Position numbers and translations under genes: made by a program | The notes under the pieces: generated by a model | Told to the model about the DNA's origin: nothing | What the model saw: the letters and a program-made list of their open reading frames with translations, nothing else | Database searches by the model: none | Assembly (NCBI RefSeq): GCF_040544485.1 | Contig: NZ_JBDZDV010000001.1 | Coordinates: 806,001 to 870,000, forward strand | DNA from: Lacicoccus halitifaciens | GTDB lineage: Bacteria; Bacillota; Bacilli; Staphylococcales; Salinicoccaceae | DNA length: 64,000 nt | Direction of reading: 5' to 3' | Shown here: piece after piece, positions 51,349-60,713 of the stretch | Layout of the letters: each line of letters opens with the position of its first letter | Numbering within the stretch: the stretch's first letter is position 1

Positions 51349-53049
51349 TCACTTTGTCTTCAATCCCCTATACCTGTTCACCGCAGCAATAAACTCCTGT
51401 TTTCTCGGGAGTGCCATATTGCCCGGATGTCCCCCGAATGGAGAAATGCCGTCCAAGCCCTCCTTTTCAATATGAGCATATATTTTGTCGGCCGCTTCAG
51501 ATATCGTGACCCTATCATCCAGCACTTCATCCTTGAAGTATGCGATCATTGCCGTAATCGCATTCGTCTGGCTTGTATCGGTTAATTGCTCGAGCCCGGA
51601 AATATCGATTGTTTCCCTGCCGTAGAGGATGGTATGGAGACCCTTAGACTTCAACCTGCCATCCTTGCCCCTTTTGGCAAAACTCTTCTTGAATGGTGTG
51701 CGGTCAGGCAGTGCTCCGAACTCTTTATGTAAAGTATCCGGTCTTCTGTAGCCGTCGGTATTGGCGATAGCCTTAGCCTCCTTGGTCACATCCTTCAACC
51801 GGTACTCATCCATCATGAGCACATGGTCGGCCGCTTCAAAGTAATCACCTGATCCGCCAACAATGAGTATGGTGGATACACCCTTCTCCTCATACAGCGC
51901 CCGGATCTTATCGGCGAACGGCGTGATCGGTTCCTTGTCCGGGGCGATCAGCTTCTGCATACGGGCATCCCGGATCATGAAGTTGGTGGCGGAAGTATCT
52001 TCATCAATCAGCATCAGTGAAGACCCTGCTTCCAACGCTTCCATCACGTTTGCCGCCTGTGAAGTGCTGCCGCTGGCATTTGCGGTTGAAAACTTGCGGG
52101 TATCCTTGCCGCCCGGCAGGTTGTTGATGAACGGTGCAATATCGACACCCGATACGCTGCGTCCGTCCTCTGCACGGATCTTCACCGCATCCGGACGCGT
52201 GAGCACCATTTCCCTGCCGTCGCCTGCAATATGGTGATAGACACCGCGCTCCAATGCCTCGAGCAATGTTGACTTACCGTGGTATCCTCCACCGACAATA
52301 AGTGTAATCTCTTCAGGAATCCCCATGCCCGTGATTTTTCTGCCACTCGGCAGTTCAATCTCCGTCTCCAGGCTTTCCGGACTCTTGAAAGGTACGGCAT
52401 CCTGCATCGGCTTATCCGATACCCCGCTCTCCCTCGGCAAAACTGCACCGTCCGCAACGAATGCAATCAAATTCTGCTCCTTCATCACTTCCAGTATATG
52501 ATCCTGGTCAAGCATCAGGGTGATCTGATCTTTCAAACCCTGTTGATCAAGGTTTTTGTATAATAAAGTCTCCACCGCTTTAGGCAGCATCTCACTGAAG
52601 ATGGAAGCGGCTGCTTTGCCGAGTATCTTCCGGCCCGCAGCAGGGAGGCCGACTTCAATCCGGACTTCGATCTCTTTATCACCGATCACGACCGCAGTCC
52701 GCTCGAGCATCTCCTGGCCGCAGCGGTCGATGAATACTTTACCGTTCTTCCCCTGCCCTTTAGACTTTTTATTGAGCTGCTGGATGCTTTTATCGAAAGT
52801 CCGTATTAGAAAATCGGAAGCGGCAATCCGTTTGCTTTTTGAATCGAGCAGATCATCCGGGAGGTCTGCGGTTTTACGGTCGATGATGACTCGTATTTTG
52901 GACGGTGGCGCAAAGGGATCGACCTGCACATGATCGACGGCAAGATGGAACTTGCCGAAGTCATATCTCCCTTTAATCTGTTTGTACCTTCCATATGTCT
53001 GCCAGTCCAAAGACGTCAGCAGATGAATCAAATCCTGACTTGTCTTCAT
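51349..53049 (-). CDS. Predicted ATPase of the ABC class (COG3044 type)
   Basis: A 566-residue protein. The N-terminal part (DWQTYGRYKQIKGRYDFGKF...DHVQVDPFAPPSKIRV) is the conserved domain of this uncharacterised family, which includes MRB1590 of trypanosomes. The ATPase core has Walker A GGGYHGKST, an ABC-like STANASGSTSQAAN segment and Walker B LMLIDEDTSATNFM. It has no membrane segments. A role in nucleic acid binding is known for the trypanosome relative only; bacterial function is unknown. Confidence 0.85.
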   Translation of the reverse strand: MKTSQDLIHLLTSLDWQTYGRYKQIKGRYDFGKFHLAVDHVQVDPFAPPSKIRVIIDRKTADLPDDLLDSKSKRIAASDFLIRTFDKSIQQLNKKSKGQGKNGKVFIDRCGQEMLERTAVVIGDKEIEVRIEVGLPAAGRKILGKAAASIFSEMLPKAVETLLYKNLDQQGLKDQITLMLDQDHILEVMKEQNLIAFVADGAVLPRESGVSDKPMQDAVPFKSPESLETEIELPSGRKITGMGIPEEITLIVGGGYHGKSTLLEALERGVYHHIAGDGREMVLTRPDAVKIRAEDGRSVSGVDIAPFINNLPGGKDTRKFSTANASGSTSQAANVMEALEAGSSLMLIDEDTSATNFMIRDARMQKLIAPDKEPITPFADKIRALYEEKGVSTILIVGGSGDYFEAADHVLMMDEYRLKDVTKEAKAIANTDGYRRPDTLHKEFGALPDRTPFKKSFAKRGKDGRLKSKGLHTILYGRETIDISGLEQLTDTSQTNAITAMIAYFKDEVLDDRVTISEAADKIYAHIEKEGLDGISPFGGHPGNMALPRKQEFIAAVNRYRGLKTK

Positions 53050-53225
53050 CTAATCTCCCTTTCACTATCATTGCTTAATGACTCTTTAAATCATCTATTT
53101 CCCTATTAACCTAACACATCAAAACCTATTCAAAAACCTCTCAATTATATTGATATCCCTCCATAAAAAATTATATGGCAAATACAAGTAAGTTCCAATT
53201 GACATTTACCCGGAGATGAAGTAGC

Positions 53226-53541
53226 ATGACTTTTAAGAAGAATTTTCAGACTATTTAGTTTATTGAAAGCGCTTACCAGTACCTTCAATCTTTTGAGACT
53301 ATTTTCCTTTTATGCAGGTGTTGCGGGCATAATGGCCGGTACCGGTTCATCAATGATCATCTCCTTCTTGTTCATAACCAGCTCCACTCCGGACAACTTC
53401 CCGCCAGGTGGGCTTCTCAGCGGTTTTATCATCAACTTGCGTGTTGTTATGTTGCTTGAACTGCTTAGCGATTATTTAAAATCAAAACAATGGACGGAGG
53501 TTTTTATTCATGCACACCAGCAGAGTACTCAAATCAGATGA
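53226..53541 (+). pseudogene. Possible frameshifted small membrane protein gene
   Basis: ATG 53226 has a good ribosome site (GGAG about ten bases upstream) but its frame stops after nine codons. One base shift, within the ACTTTTAAG run, would join it to a frame running through LLRRIFRLFSLLKALTSTF and two hydrophobic stretches (about 53300-53480) to a stop at 53541, giving some 104 residues. A TTG at 53263 could start the second frame but lacks a ribosome site. Its end overlaps the start of the next gene. Real, broken and spurious are all possible. Confidence 0.35.
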
Positions 53542-54331
53542 TTTTGGATTCGCCGTTAATAATCAAAAAGGGGATATTGAAGATATATTCCCGGGGTTCA
53601 GCCCTGCCGACCGGTTGGGCATCGTTGTGAACAGCGACACCGGTGCAATAGGTGCCAGTATATTGCTGACGGCAACGATAACTAAATTCTACGATTTTTA
53701 CCGTCATCTTTTAGGGAATGAAGATGATAAACTGCGCATTTATCCGGAATTTTATATTTTTCATGTCGGCAAACAAAATATGGAACACGGCGCACTTGAT
53801 GTCTGGCCGCCAAGCAATGAGGTGGTCCTGCAGGATGAGCCCGAGCAGATACTTTCAGCGATTAATGAACGCGGTATAACGAGGTTGATCGTCGAAGACC
53901 AGGAATTGATGCCGCCGATCCTTATGAGGGAATCCTTCAACAGCGCAAAGGTGCGCATTAAAACAGCTTTAGCCTTCTCACCCGAAGGCCGGGTGGATGA
54001 TCATGACATTGAAGTCACCAACAACGCTTCAATAGAAGAATATGTTTTAATGACGATCAAGGAAGCGAAACAATATTCAGGAAAAGAATACGAGAAGGTG
54101 TTGAGCGCCTGGCAAGCATTGAGGGATGGCAGTAACTTTAAACAGACCTTCAGGTCTATCGATGTGATGGATGCCATCTGCATGCTGACGAGGAACACCG
54201 CCCTCACCATCACCACCAGTAAAAACATTGATACAGTCGTCGGTTCCGGCCCTGAAGACTTCGTGTTCTCACCGCATATACACGTGGATAAAGCTTTGGA
54301 AAGACGAAAGCAGCCGGTGACGGAGGGATAG
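53510..54331 (+). CDS. Conserved protein of unknown function
   Basis: A 273-residue soluble protein with no recognised domain. It has alternating hydrophobic segments (DRLGIVVNSDTGAIGASILL, FYIFHVGKQNMEHGALDVWPP) and a mid-region ITRLIVEDQELMPP. GGAGG lies about ten bases before the ATG. It is followed by an unrelated small gene, with no clear pathway neighbours. Confidence 0.7.
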   Translation: MHTSRVLKSDDFGFAVNNQKGDIEDIFPGFSPADRLGIVVNSDTGAIGASILLTATITKFYDFYRHLLGNEDDKLRIYPEFYIFHVGKQNMEHGALDVWPPSNEVVLQDEPEQILSAINERGITRLIVEDQELMPPILMRESFNSAKVRIKTALAFSPEGRVDDHDIEVTNNASIEEYVLMTIKEAKQYSGKEYEKVLSAWQALRDGSNFKQTFRSIDVMDAICMLTRNTALTITTSKNIDTVVGSGPEDFVFSPHIHVDKALERRKQPVTEG

Positions 54332-54406
54332 TGATTAACAGTTCATAAACTAATAAACCTTTATTCTATTGATATAATATAACCAATAAAGATTGGAAGT
54401 GCAGAA

Positions 54407-54580
54407 ATGGGAAAATTCATCGAAGGATCCAGAATTGATGAAGAAGAGTATGTTGAATTCAGCGTTTATTCACCTGAAGAGTTTATAAATATGCTAAACA
54501 ATAATGATGATTTTATGAAAGTTCCAACAGAGAACAATACAGAAGACGCTGATTTAAGAGCTTACGAAGAATTCAGATGA
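54407..54580 (+). CDS. Small acidic protein (57 residues), unknown
   Basis: A short frame starts at ATG 54407 after GGAAG (about seven bases) and TATAAT-like sequence at 54372. The product is acidic (SRIDEEEYVEF, PEEFINMLNNND, ending AYEEFR) and soluble. A clear terminator follows 70 bases downstream. Coding is supported by these signals and composition only. Confidence 0.55.
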   Translation: MGKFIEGSRIDEEEYVEFSVYSPEEFINMLNNNDDFMKVPTENNTEDADLRAYEEFR

Positions 54581-54649
54581 AATTTCAGATGATTCAATGC
54601 CAGATTGAAATTGGGAAATCATATAATAATATAAGAAATTTAATTCTAT

Positions 54650-54691
54650 TCCCCTAAAGTAATTTCAAATCAGACTTTAGGGGATTTTCTT
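54650..54691 (+). terminator. Terminator of the 57-residue gene
   Basis: TCCCCTAAAGT (54650-54660) pairs perfectly with ACTTTAGGGGA (54674-54684), followed by TTTTCTTTC. Confidence 0.8.
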
Positions 54692-54721
54692 TCATTTATA
54701 TGATTTTCAACACTTTCCTCT

Positions 54722-54865
54722 TCAATGGCACTTCTTCTCGAAAGCAATAATTTCCATTCCATAGTACTTCTTCGCAAACTCTGCAAATATCAAACTTACT
54801 TCCAGTTCTTCAATTACTGCTGCTGTGTTCCGCTTGGAGTAACTACCTCTGTTTTTGATTACTTT
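54722..54865 (-). pseudogene. Possible decayed gene fragment
   Basis: A 47-codon minus-strand frame between stops reads like a protein (NTAAVIEELEVSLIFAEF, then KKYYGMEIIAFEKKCH) but has no start codon with ribosome site. It lies beyond the uxuB terminator. Family not recognised. Confidence 0.25.
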
Positions 54866-54876
54866 TTAACCGTTTT

Positions 54877-54912
54877 AAAAAAAACACCTAACTCTCCATA
54901 GAGAGTCAGATG
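54877..54912 (-). terminator. Terminator of the uxu operon
   Basis: CACCTAACTCTC (54885-54896) pairs with GAGAGTCAGATG (54901-54912), two wobbles, followed by eight T on the minus strand, 20 bases after the uxuB stop. Confidence 0.85.
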
Positions 54913-54932
54913 CTCATAATACTGTTCTAAAG

Positions 54933-55760
54933 CTAGACTCCAGAATACGCCATAAAACCACCATCAATAGGTACAACGATTCCGGTAACAAACTCAGATT
55001 CTTCATCATTTAACAACCACTTTACGGGACCTATCAAATCTTCAGGTTTACCAAACCTGTTCATTGGAGTATTATTCAAAATTTTCTTGGCACGAGCGGT
55101 ATACTCCCCTTCTGAATCGATAAGTAAATCATAGTTTTGTTTAGTTATGAAAAATCCTGGAGCTATTGCGTTGACCCTGATATTAGCTTCACCATAATAA
55201 ACTGCCAACCATTGAGTGAAATTATTGATGGAAGCTTTGCCTGCACTGTATGCCGGAACTTTTGTCATTGGCGAGAAAGCGCTCATTGAACTGATATTCA
55301 GAATGGTTCCACTACCTGATTCAACCATATCTTCCACAAAAATCTGTGTAGGAATCACCGTCCCCATAAAATTAAGATCCATGGCTTCAGAAAAGCTTTT
55401 CAGATCCAAATCTTGAAAGCCCTGGCCTTGCTTTGTGGCCTCTATGTGGGTCTCAAAAGTAGTGGATGCTTTTGGATTATTGCCACCCGCACCATTGAGA
55501 AGAATATCGCATTTACCTAAAACCCGATTGAATTCTTCTTTGGCACTCTGCACGGAATCCTCATCCAGCACATCACATCTTATAAAACGGACTTGCCCCT
55601 CATACTCGGACAGTTCTTTTTCAACTTCTTTGCCAGCTTCTTCGCCTCGAGATAAGACGGCTACATTTGCACCTTGTTGCACCAGGAATCTTGCCAAGGT
55701 CTTGCATAATATCCCGGTTCCGCCAGTAATTGCGATGTTTTTATTTTTGAAATAACTCAA
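54933..55760 (-). CDS. uxuB: D-mannonate/fructuronate oxidoreductase, SDR type
   Basis: A 275-residue SDR reducing D-fructuronate to D-mannonate with NADH. It has TGGTGILCKTLA, NGAGGNNPKAST, the catalytic Ser-Tyr-Lys (ISSMSAF, PAYSAGKAS) and PIDGGFMAYSGV at the end, resembling B. subtilis YjmF (UxuB), unlike the long-chain E. coli UxuB. Its ATG overlaps the uxuA stop. It is the last gene of the operon before a strong terminator. Confidence 0.88.
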   Translation of the reverse strand: MSYFKNKNIAITGGTGILCKTLARFLVQQGANVAVLSRGEEAGKEVEKELSEYEGQVRFIRCDVLDEDSVQSAKEEFNRVLGKCDILLNGAGGNNPKASTTFETHIEATKQGQGFQDLDLKSFSEAMDLNFMGTVIPTQIFVEDMVESGSGTILNISSMSAFSPMTKVPAYSAGKASINNFTQWLAVYYGEANIRVNAIAPGFFITKQNYDLLIDSEGEYTARAKKILNNTPMNRFGKPEDLIGPVKWLLNDEESEFVTGIVVPIDGGFMAYSGV

Positions 55761-56824
55761 TGCTTTTCCTCCTTGATAATATGATCAATAATCCCATTCA
55801 AGTACATAATACCAAGTGCTCTATCGTACAGCCCATACCCCGGCCTGCATTTTTCATTCCATATTTGACGTCCATGATCCGGACGTATGTAATATTTATA
55901 GTTGTTCTTCTGCAGTATCTCAATGATAGATACGATAGGGATATTACCGTCACTCTCTCTATGTGAGGTTTCTATAAAATCCGTTTCATTCAGGTATCTA
56001 ATATTTCGGATATGCGCAAAGAATATTTTATCGATAAATTCACCAGCTATTTCTTCCAAATCATTTTCCCGATTTGCTCCTAAGGAACCCGTACAAAAAG
56101 TGATTCCATTATGAGTGCTCGGATGGAGATTTATCACTTTCTTTAGATCATTTTTATCTGAAATGATTCTTGGCAATTCAAATAGAGACCATGGTGGATC
56201 ATCCGGGTGAATTGCAAGTTTGATATCCAATTCTTCGGCCCTGGGAATTACAGCATCCAAAAAGTACTTCAGGTTGTTCCATAGATCCTCTTTCGTAACA
56301 CTTCTATACTCTGCAAATAATTCTTGAATGATATCCAGCTTTTCTTTTTCCCACCCTGGAAGCTCAAATGTCGTATTGTCTTTCATATTCTTTATAAGTT
56401 CTGCAGGAGTCATATTGCTCAATATTTTATGTTCATAATGCATCGCCGTGGAGTTATCTTCCAAGGGCTTTTCCAAATCGGTTCTTATCCAATCGAAGAC
56501 TGGCATAAAGTTATAGCAAATCACCTTAACACCGTGTTTTGAAAGCAAATCCATCGTTTTAATATACTTCTCTATATAGTCGTCTCTTGAAGTCTTACCC
56601 AACTTGATATCTTCATGTATATTCAGACTTTCAACCACTTCAGGATGAAAACCCTTCTTTTTGATTTTCTCTACTTCCTTTGCGATTTCAGATTCAGGCC
56701 AAATTTCGCCGACAGGCTGGTCTAACAATGTCCAGACTATCCCTCTCACGTTGGGTATTTGACGAATATCTTCCAATTTGATTGAATCATTTTTTTCTCC
56801 AAACCATCTGAATGTCATTTCCAT
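55757..56824 (-). CDS. uxuA: Mannonate dehydratase (first copy)
   Basis: A 355-residue TIM-barrel enzyme dehydrating D-mannonate to 2-keto-3-deoxygluconate. It has the UxuA motifs CYNFMPVFDW, AIHPDDPPWSLFELPRI, NGITFCTGSLGAN (metal Cys), HIRNIRY and RPDHGRQIWN. It lies in yjmC-TRAP-yjmD-uxuA-uxuB order. A second, clearly different uxuA is at 62847. Confidence 0.93.
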   Translation of the reverse strand: MEMTFRWFGEKNDSIKLEDIRQIPNVRGIVWTLLDQPVGEIWPESEIAKEVEKIKKKGFHPEVVESLNIHEDIKLGKTSRDDYIEKYIKTMDLLSKHGVKVICYNFMPVFDWIRTDLEKPLEDNSTAMHYEHKILSNMTPAELIKNMKDNTTFELPGWEKEKLDIIQELFAEYRSVTKEDLWNNLKYFLDAVIPRAEELDIKLAIHPDDPPWSLFELPRIISDKNDLKKVINLHPSTHNGITFCTGSLGANRENDLEEIAGEFIDKIFFAHIRNIRYLNETDFIETSHRESDGNIPIVSIIEILQKNNYKYYIRPDHGRQIWNEKCRPGYGLYDRALGIMYLNGIIDHIIKEEKH

Positions 56825-56836
56825 AAAAGCACTCCC

Positions 56837-57856
56837 TTAGAACTTTATAAGAATCTTTCTGCTTGAGTTATCTTTAAATAATTCCAGGGCATCATTAATT
56901 TCTTCTTTATCTTTAATATGTGTAACAATTCCATCAACATCTATAAGATTTTTTTCAAGAAGTGAAATAATATAAGGGAACTGATCTGTCTGAAGTCTTG
57001 AACCTCTTACATCCAATTCTCCTTTTGTAATATCCACCTGGCTCACTTGTGCCGGCTTTTCCTCGAAGCCCAACACTACCACTTTGCCAGCTGGTGCACA
57101 GCTTTTGACCGCAGATTCAAATGTTGCATTCAAACCTACAGCATCCATAGAGACATTTACACCTTTATCTTCAGTAATTTTAAAGACTTCATCCAATAAA
57201 TTGTTTTCTCCGATATTGATTGTATAATCTGCCCCTTTGTCTTCAGCAAACTGCAGTTTGTCATCATCCAAATCAGATACTATCACGGTAGCTCCTTTAT
57301 GCTTGGCTATCAATAAACAACATAAACCAATCGTACCGGCGCCTTGTATGAGTACCGTGTCGCCTTCTCCAACTTCTCCTCTCAATGAAGCTTGAGCACC
57401 TATTGTGAGCGGCTCGGCGAGCACTGCTTTTTCGGGTGTTACCTCTGATGAAATCTTATGGAGTTTGTCACTTTCAATGACAAAGTATTCCTGCATACCA
57501 CCGTCTCTGTGTACTCCATAAACTTGAAGGTTTTCACAAATGTTTGGTCGTCCTATTCTGCATGGCCTGCATTCTCCACAAGTTTTAATCGGTTCAAGTA
57601 TCACTTGATCTCCCGATTCAAGATCGGACACATCTTCACCGACCTCTTCTACGACACCCATAACTTCGTGCCCGATGATTCGTGGATAAGTTGCAAAGGG
57701 ATTATGACCTTCGAAAATATGGACATCTGAACCACAAAGTCCGGCATATATCACCTTAACCTTCACTTCATTTCTCTGAGGCTTATCTATTTCCTCAGCT
57801 TCAACGATCTGTATATCCTGAGGGTTTTTTACAAGTACTTGTTTCATTATATACAC
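56837..57856 (-). CDS. Zinc alcohol dehydrogenase, RspB/YjmD type (probable L-gulonate 5-dehydrogenase)
   Basis: A 339-residue MDR enzyme with the catalytic zinc Cys and His (AGLCGSDVHIF, IIGHEVMGVV), structural zinc Cys residues (CGECRPCRIGRPNIC) and Rossmann loop GAGTIGLCC. The sequence follows RspB (GHNPFATYPRIIGHE, GVHRDGGMQEY, SRLQTDQFPYIISLLEKNLID). RspB-type enzymes oxidise L-gulonate to D-fructuronate, which fits the following uxuB and uxuA. B. subtilis YjmD holds the same position. The exact substrate is inference. Confidence 0.85.
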   Translation of the reverse strand: MYIMKQVLVKNPQDIQIVEAEEIDKPQRNEVKVKVIYAGLCGSDVHIFEGHNPFATYPRIIGHEVMGVVEEVGEDVSDLESGDQVILEPIKTCGECRPCRIGRPNICENLQVYGVHRDGGMQEYFVIESDKLHKISSEVTPEKAVLAEPLTIGAQASLRGEVGEGDTVLIQGAGTIGLCCLLIAKHKGATVIVSDLDDDKLQFAEDKGADYTINIGENNLLDEVFKITEDKGVNVSMDAVGLNATFESAVKSCAPAGKVVVLGFEEKPAQVSQVDITKGELDVRGSRLQTDQFPYIISLLEKNLIDVDGIVTHIKDKEEINDALELFKDNSSRKILIKF

Positions 57857-57861
57857 TCCTA

Positions 57862-59136
57862 TTATTCAAATAAACTTGGTAAAAACAGTGTAATCTGCGG
57901 AACGAATGCAACCAGTAAGAGAACAATCAAACTTACTAACAAGAAAGGAATGAGTTCTTTACTCACGGTCAAAATCCCCACTTTCCCTATACTTGCGGCG
58001 ACAAACAAACAGACGCCGACAGGTGGAGTTGAAAGGCCGATTACAAGTCCAAGTACCATTACTACACCAAATTGAACGGGATCCATTCCAATTTGTGAAG
58101 CTACCGGAAGCAGAACAGGGAATAAAATCACGAGTGCTGCAATTGTTTCCATAAAAGTACCAACTATAAGCAGCAGTAAAATAATCAGCAGAATCACGAC
58201 TATATCATTCGTGCTGATGGAAAGAATCGTGTTGGCGACCAGCGTAGGAATCCCCTCGCTTGTCAGAATCCAACCGAAGAGGTTCGCGAATGCAACCAGC
58301 ATCATTATTGATGCCGCCTGAACCATGGATTTTAGCATTACACTTGGCACGTCTTTTATATTTAAATCTCTATATATAAAAAGACCCACTAAAAGTGCAT
58401 AAACTACAGCTATAATTGATGCTTCAGTTGGCGTGAAGAAACCACTGAGAATTCCATAGAGAATAATGACAACCATCATAATAGCCCAAAAAGCACCGAA
58501 GAAATCCTTGATGATCCCTGTTAATGGAACCCTTTCCCCTTTCGGATATCCCCTCTTCACTGATATGAGATAAGTAGGTATCATCAAACCAATTCCCATC
58601 AAGAAGCCTGGAACAGCTCCTGCAATGAACAGATCTCCTATAGAGACAGTAGCAAGTGTACCGACGATAATAAACGGTAAAGAAGGCGGTATAATCGGAC
58701 CCACTACAGAAGAAGCTGAGGTGACCGCCGCTGCAAACTTAGCATCATATCCTTTTTTCTTCATCGCAGGAATCATTACAGAACCAATGCTTGCAGTATC
58801 TGCCAGCGCCGTTCCGGAAATGCCGGCAAAGCCGAGTGAAGCGCCTACGTTAGCAAGTCCCAATCCTCCCCTTATATGTCCAAGGAGGCTGTCCGCAAAT
58901 TTTATAATTCTATCCGTGATTCCACTCGCATTCATCAAGTTTCCCGCAAGTATAAAGCCAGGAATACAGATGAGGACAAATGAATTGAGTCCACCAAACA
59001 TACGTTGAGGCACGATATTAAGGGGTATCCCATTTACCAATAAGTAAATGATGGAAGATAAAGCCAAGCTGAATGCAATTGGAATTCTCAAAAACATAAA
59101 GAGAAAAAACAAACCGAATAATAATAACGCCATCAT
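57862..59136 (-). CDS. TRAP transporter large permease (DctM)
   Basis: A 424-residue membrane protein with about 12 helices, forming the Na+-coupled channel of a TRAP system. Typical motifs are IPLNIVPQRMFGGLNSFVLICIPGFILAGNLMN, GISGTALADTASIGSVMIPAM and GLSTPPVGVCLFVAASIG. It overlaps dctQ by 4 bases. Confidence 0.93.
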   Translation of the reverse strand: MMALLLFGLFFLFMFLRIPIAFSLALSSIIYLLVNGIPLNIVPQRMFGGLNSFVLICIPGFILAGNLMNASGITDRIIKFADSLLGHIRGGLGLANVGASLGFAGISGTALADTASIGSVMIPAMKKKGYDAKFAAAVTSASSVVGPIIPPSLPFIIVGTLATVSIGDLFIAGAVPGFLMGIGLMIPTYLISVKRGYPKGERVPLTGIIKDFFGAFWAIMMVVIILYGILSGFFTPTEASIIAVVYALLVGLFIYRDLNIKDVPSVMLKSMVQAASIMMLVAFANLFGWILTSEGIPTLVANTILSISTNDIVVILLIILLLLIVGTFMETIAALVILFPVLLPVASQIGMDPVQFGVVMVLGLVIGLSTPPVGVCLFVAASIGKVGILTVSKELIPFLLVSLIVLLLVAFVPQITLFLPSLFE

Positions 59137-59606
59137 TTCAAATCCACATCCTTACTCAGAAGTTTTTCAATATAAAAGATCATTATAAAAAAGGACATGA
59201 AGAATATTGAAAGATGTATATAACCCATATGGAATCCAAGTGTAGAAGTCATCTGGCCCTGCCCGAGCAGTACAAACTCATATGCATAATATGAGATAAC
59301 TAAGTTCATCCCAATTATTACTATGTAAGTCCCTCTTAAATAAATAGCCTTCCATTTTTCTGAAAAAAGTTCAAGTATAAAATCAATTCCCATATACTCA
59401 TTCCTCACGACTGCCAACCCGGCTGAAGCTGCAATTGAATATAAAAAGAAATAACGGGTCAGTTCCTCAGTCCATACAAAAGAAAGGGGAGTGAAGCGTG
59501 TGATTATTTGTAATAAAACAATAAGAATCAAAGCCGTGAAAAATACAATTGTGAGCACTGAAAGTATTTTATCAAGTATACGAAATAAGCTTTTAATTAA
59601 TTTCAT
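59133..59606 (-). CDS. TRAP transporter small permease (DctQ)
   Basis: A 157-residue four-helix membrane protein with the DctQ signature FVWTEELTRYFFLY and an acidic GIDFILELF loop. It pairs with DctM. It follows the binding-protein gene after a hairpin-containing spacer. Confidence 0.9.
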   Translation of the reverse strand: MKLIKSLFRILDKILSVLTIVFFTALILIVLLQIITRFTPLSFVWTEELTRYFFLYSIAASAGLAVVRNEYMGIDFILELFSEKWKAIYLRGTYIVIIGMNLVISYYAYEFVLLGQGQMTSTLGFHMGYIHLSIFFMSFFIMIFYIEKLLSKDVDLK

Positions 59607-59629
59607 AATTTCACCCTCAATATAGTAGA

Positions 59630-59655
59630 GGGAGGGATATCATTTCATCCCTCCC
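59630..59655 (-). other. Intercistronic hairpin between dctP and dctQ
   Basis: GGGAGGGAT (59630-59638) pairs perfectly with ATCCCTCCC (59647-59655). With no T run after it, it more likely shields the dctP message or thins downstream transcription, giving more binding protein than permease, than terminates fully. Confidence 0.6.
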
Positions 59656-59663
59656 ACCATTCT

Positions 59664-60713
59664 TTATTCTGTATCGATAATACGCTCGTAAAGGTCCAGT
59701 TGTTCCTCGTCAAGTGAATTTTCAATGCCTGGCTGCATAGCTTCCTGGAAAGCTTCTCTGTCCACTTCAACGAACTCCATACCTTCATCTTCAAGCATTT
59801 GTCTGTAATTCTCTATTTCCTCTCCAAGTAAGCCGGCAGCATATTCTTCGGATTCTTCAGCAGCTTCCATGACGCTTGCCTGCAGATCCTCTCCAATAGA
59901 CTCCCATTGCTCGTTTCCGACTACAACATATATCCAAGAATAAACATGCTCTGTTTCGTTGACGTATTCTTGTACTTCGTATAGCCCTCCACTGTGGATA
60001 AGATCTACCGGATTCTCTTGACCATCAATGACATTTTGCTGTAACCCTGTAAATACCTCGCTAAAGTCCATAACTTGTGGACTTGCTCCAGCTGCACTCC
60101 AAGCATCCATGAAGAGCGGTACGTTCGGGATTCTCATGCTGAATCCACTGAGGTCTTCTGGTGATTCAATCGGCTCATTAGAAGTGAGGTTCCTTGGTGC
60201 TCTCTCCATATAAAATAATGGAGTCACTCCAACTTTATCAACGATATCTTCTTCAATTTCGCTGCCTACATCTCCTTCTACTACTGTCTGAAGATGTTCT
60301 GAGTCACGAATTGCATAAGGAGCAGCGAGCAAAGCAGCCTTTGGTGACCAGTTCTCCATGGACTCACCTGTAATGACCATATCGGTGTTACCTGCTCTGA
60401 TACTATTGATGGTATCGACTTCTCCGCCCAGTTGGCTGTTTGGATAAATTTCAATATTTATTTGACCATCTGTTTTTTCCTCTACAAGTCTGGCGAACTC
60501 TTCTGATGTTGTGTGCCAAATATGATCTTCATTAGAGAGGTGTCCTAAGCTCCATGTAATTTGCTCTCCATCACCGCTTGCCTGCTCTTCTGAATCATTA
60601 TCGTTGTCGGCTGTCTGCTCTTCTGTTTCCTCTCCTTCTTCTCCACCGTTCCCACATGCTGCTAAAGCTAATACCATAACTGATAATAAAGTTAACCATA
60701 AAAATTTCTTCAT
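59664..60713 (-). CDS. TRAP transporter substrate-binding lipoprotein (DctP)
   Basis: A 349-residue lipoprotein: the lipobox LAAC comes about residue 20, then a very acidic linker and a DctP-type domain (WSLGHLSNEDHIWHT, YPNSQLGGEVDTINSIRAG, GFSMRIPNVPLFMDAWSAAGASPQVMDFSEVFTGLQQNVIDGQENP). The Arg in SMRIPN is the usual carboxylate ligand. Given the neighbours it should bind a sugar acid such as gulonate, mannonate or a hexuronate. Confidence 0.92.
   Translation of the reverse strand: MKKFLWLTLLSVMVLALAACGNGGEEGEETEEQTADNDNDSEEQASGDGEQITWSLGHLSNEDHIWHTTSEEFARLVEEKTDGQINIEIYPNSQLGGEVDTINSIRAGNTDMVITGESMENWSPKAALLAAPYAIRDSEHLQTVVEGDVGSEIEEDIVDKVGVTPLFYMERAPRNLTSNEPIESPEDLSGFSMRIPNVPLFMDAWSAAGASPQVMDFSEVFTGLQQNVIDGQENPVDLIHSGGLYEVQEYVNETEHVYSWIYVVVGNEQWESIGEDLQASVMEAAEESEEYAAGLLGEEIENYRQMLEDEGMEFVEVDREAFQEAMQPGIENSLDEEQLDLYERIIDTE

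Noticed and set aside
53264..53278. cre-like site TGAAAGCGCTTACC
   Set aside because: Matches the CcpA consensus except at the last position, but it lies within a probable (perhaps broken) coding frame rather than at a promoter.
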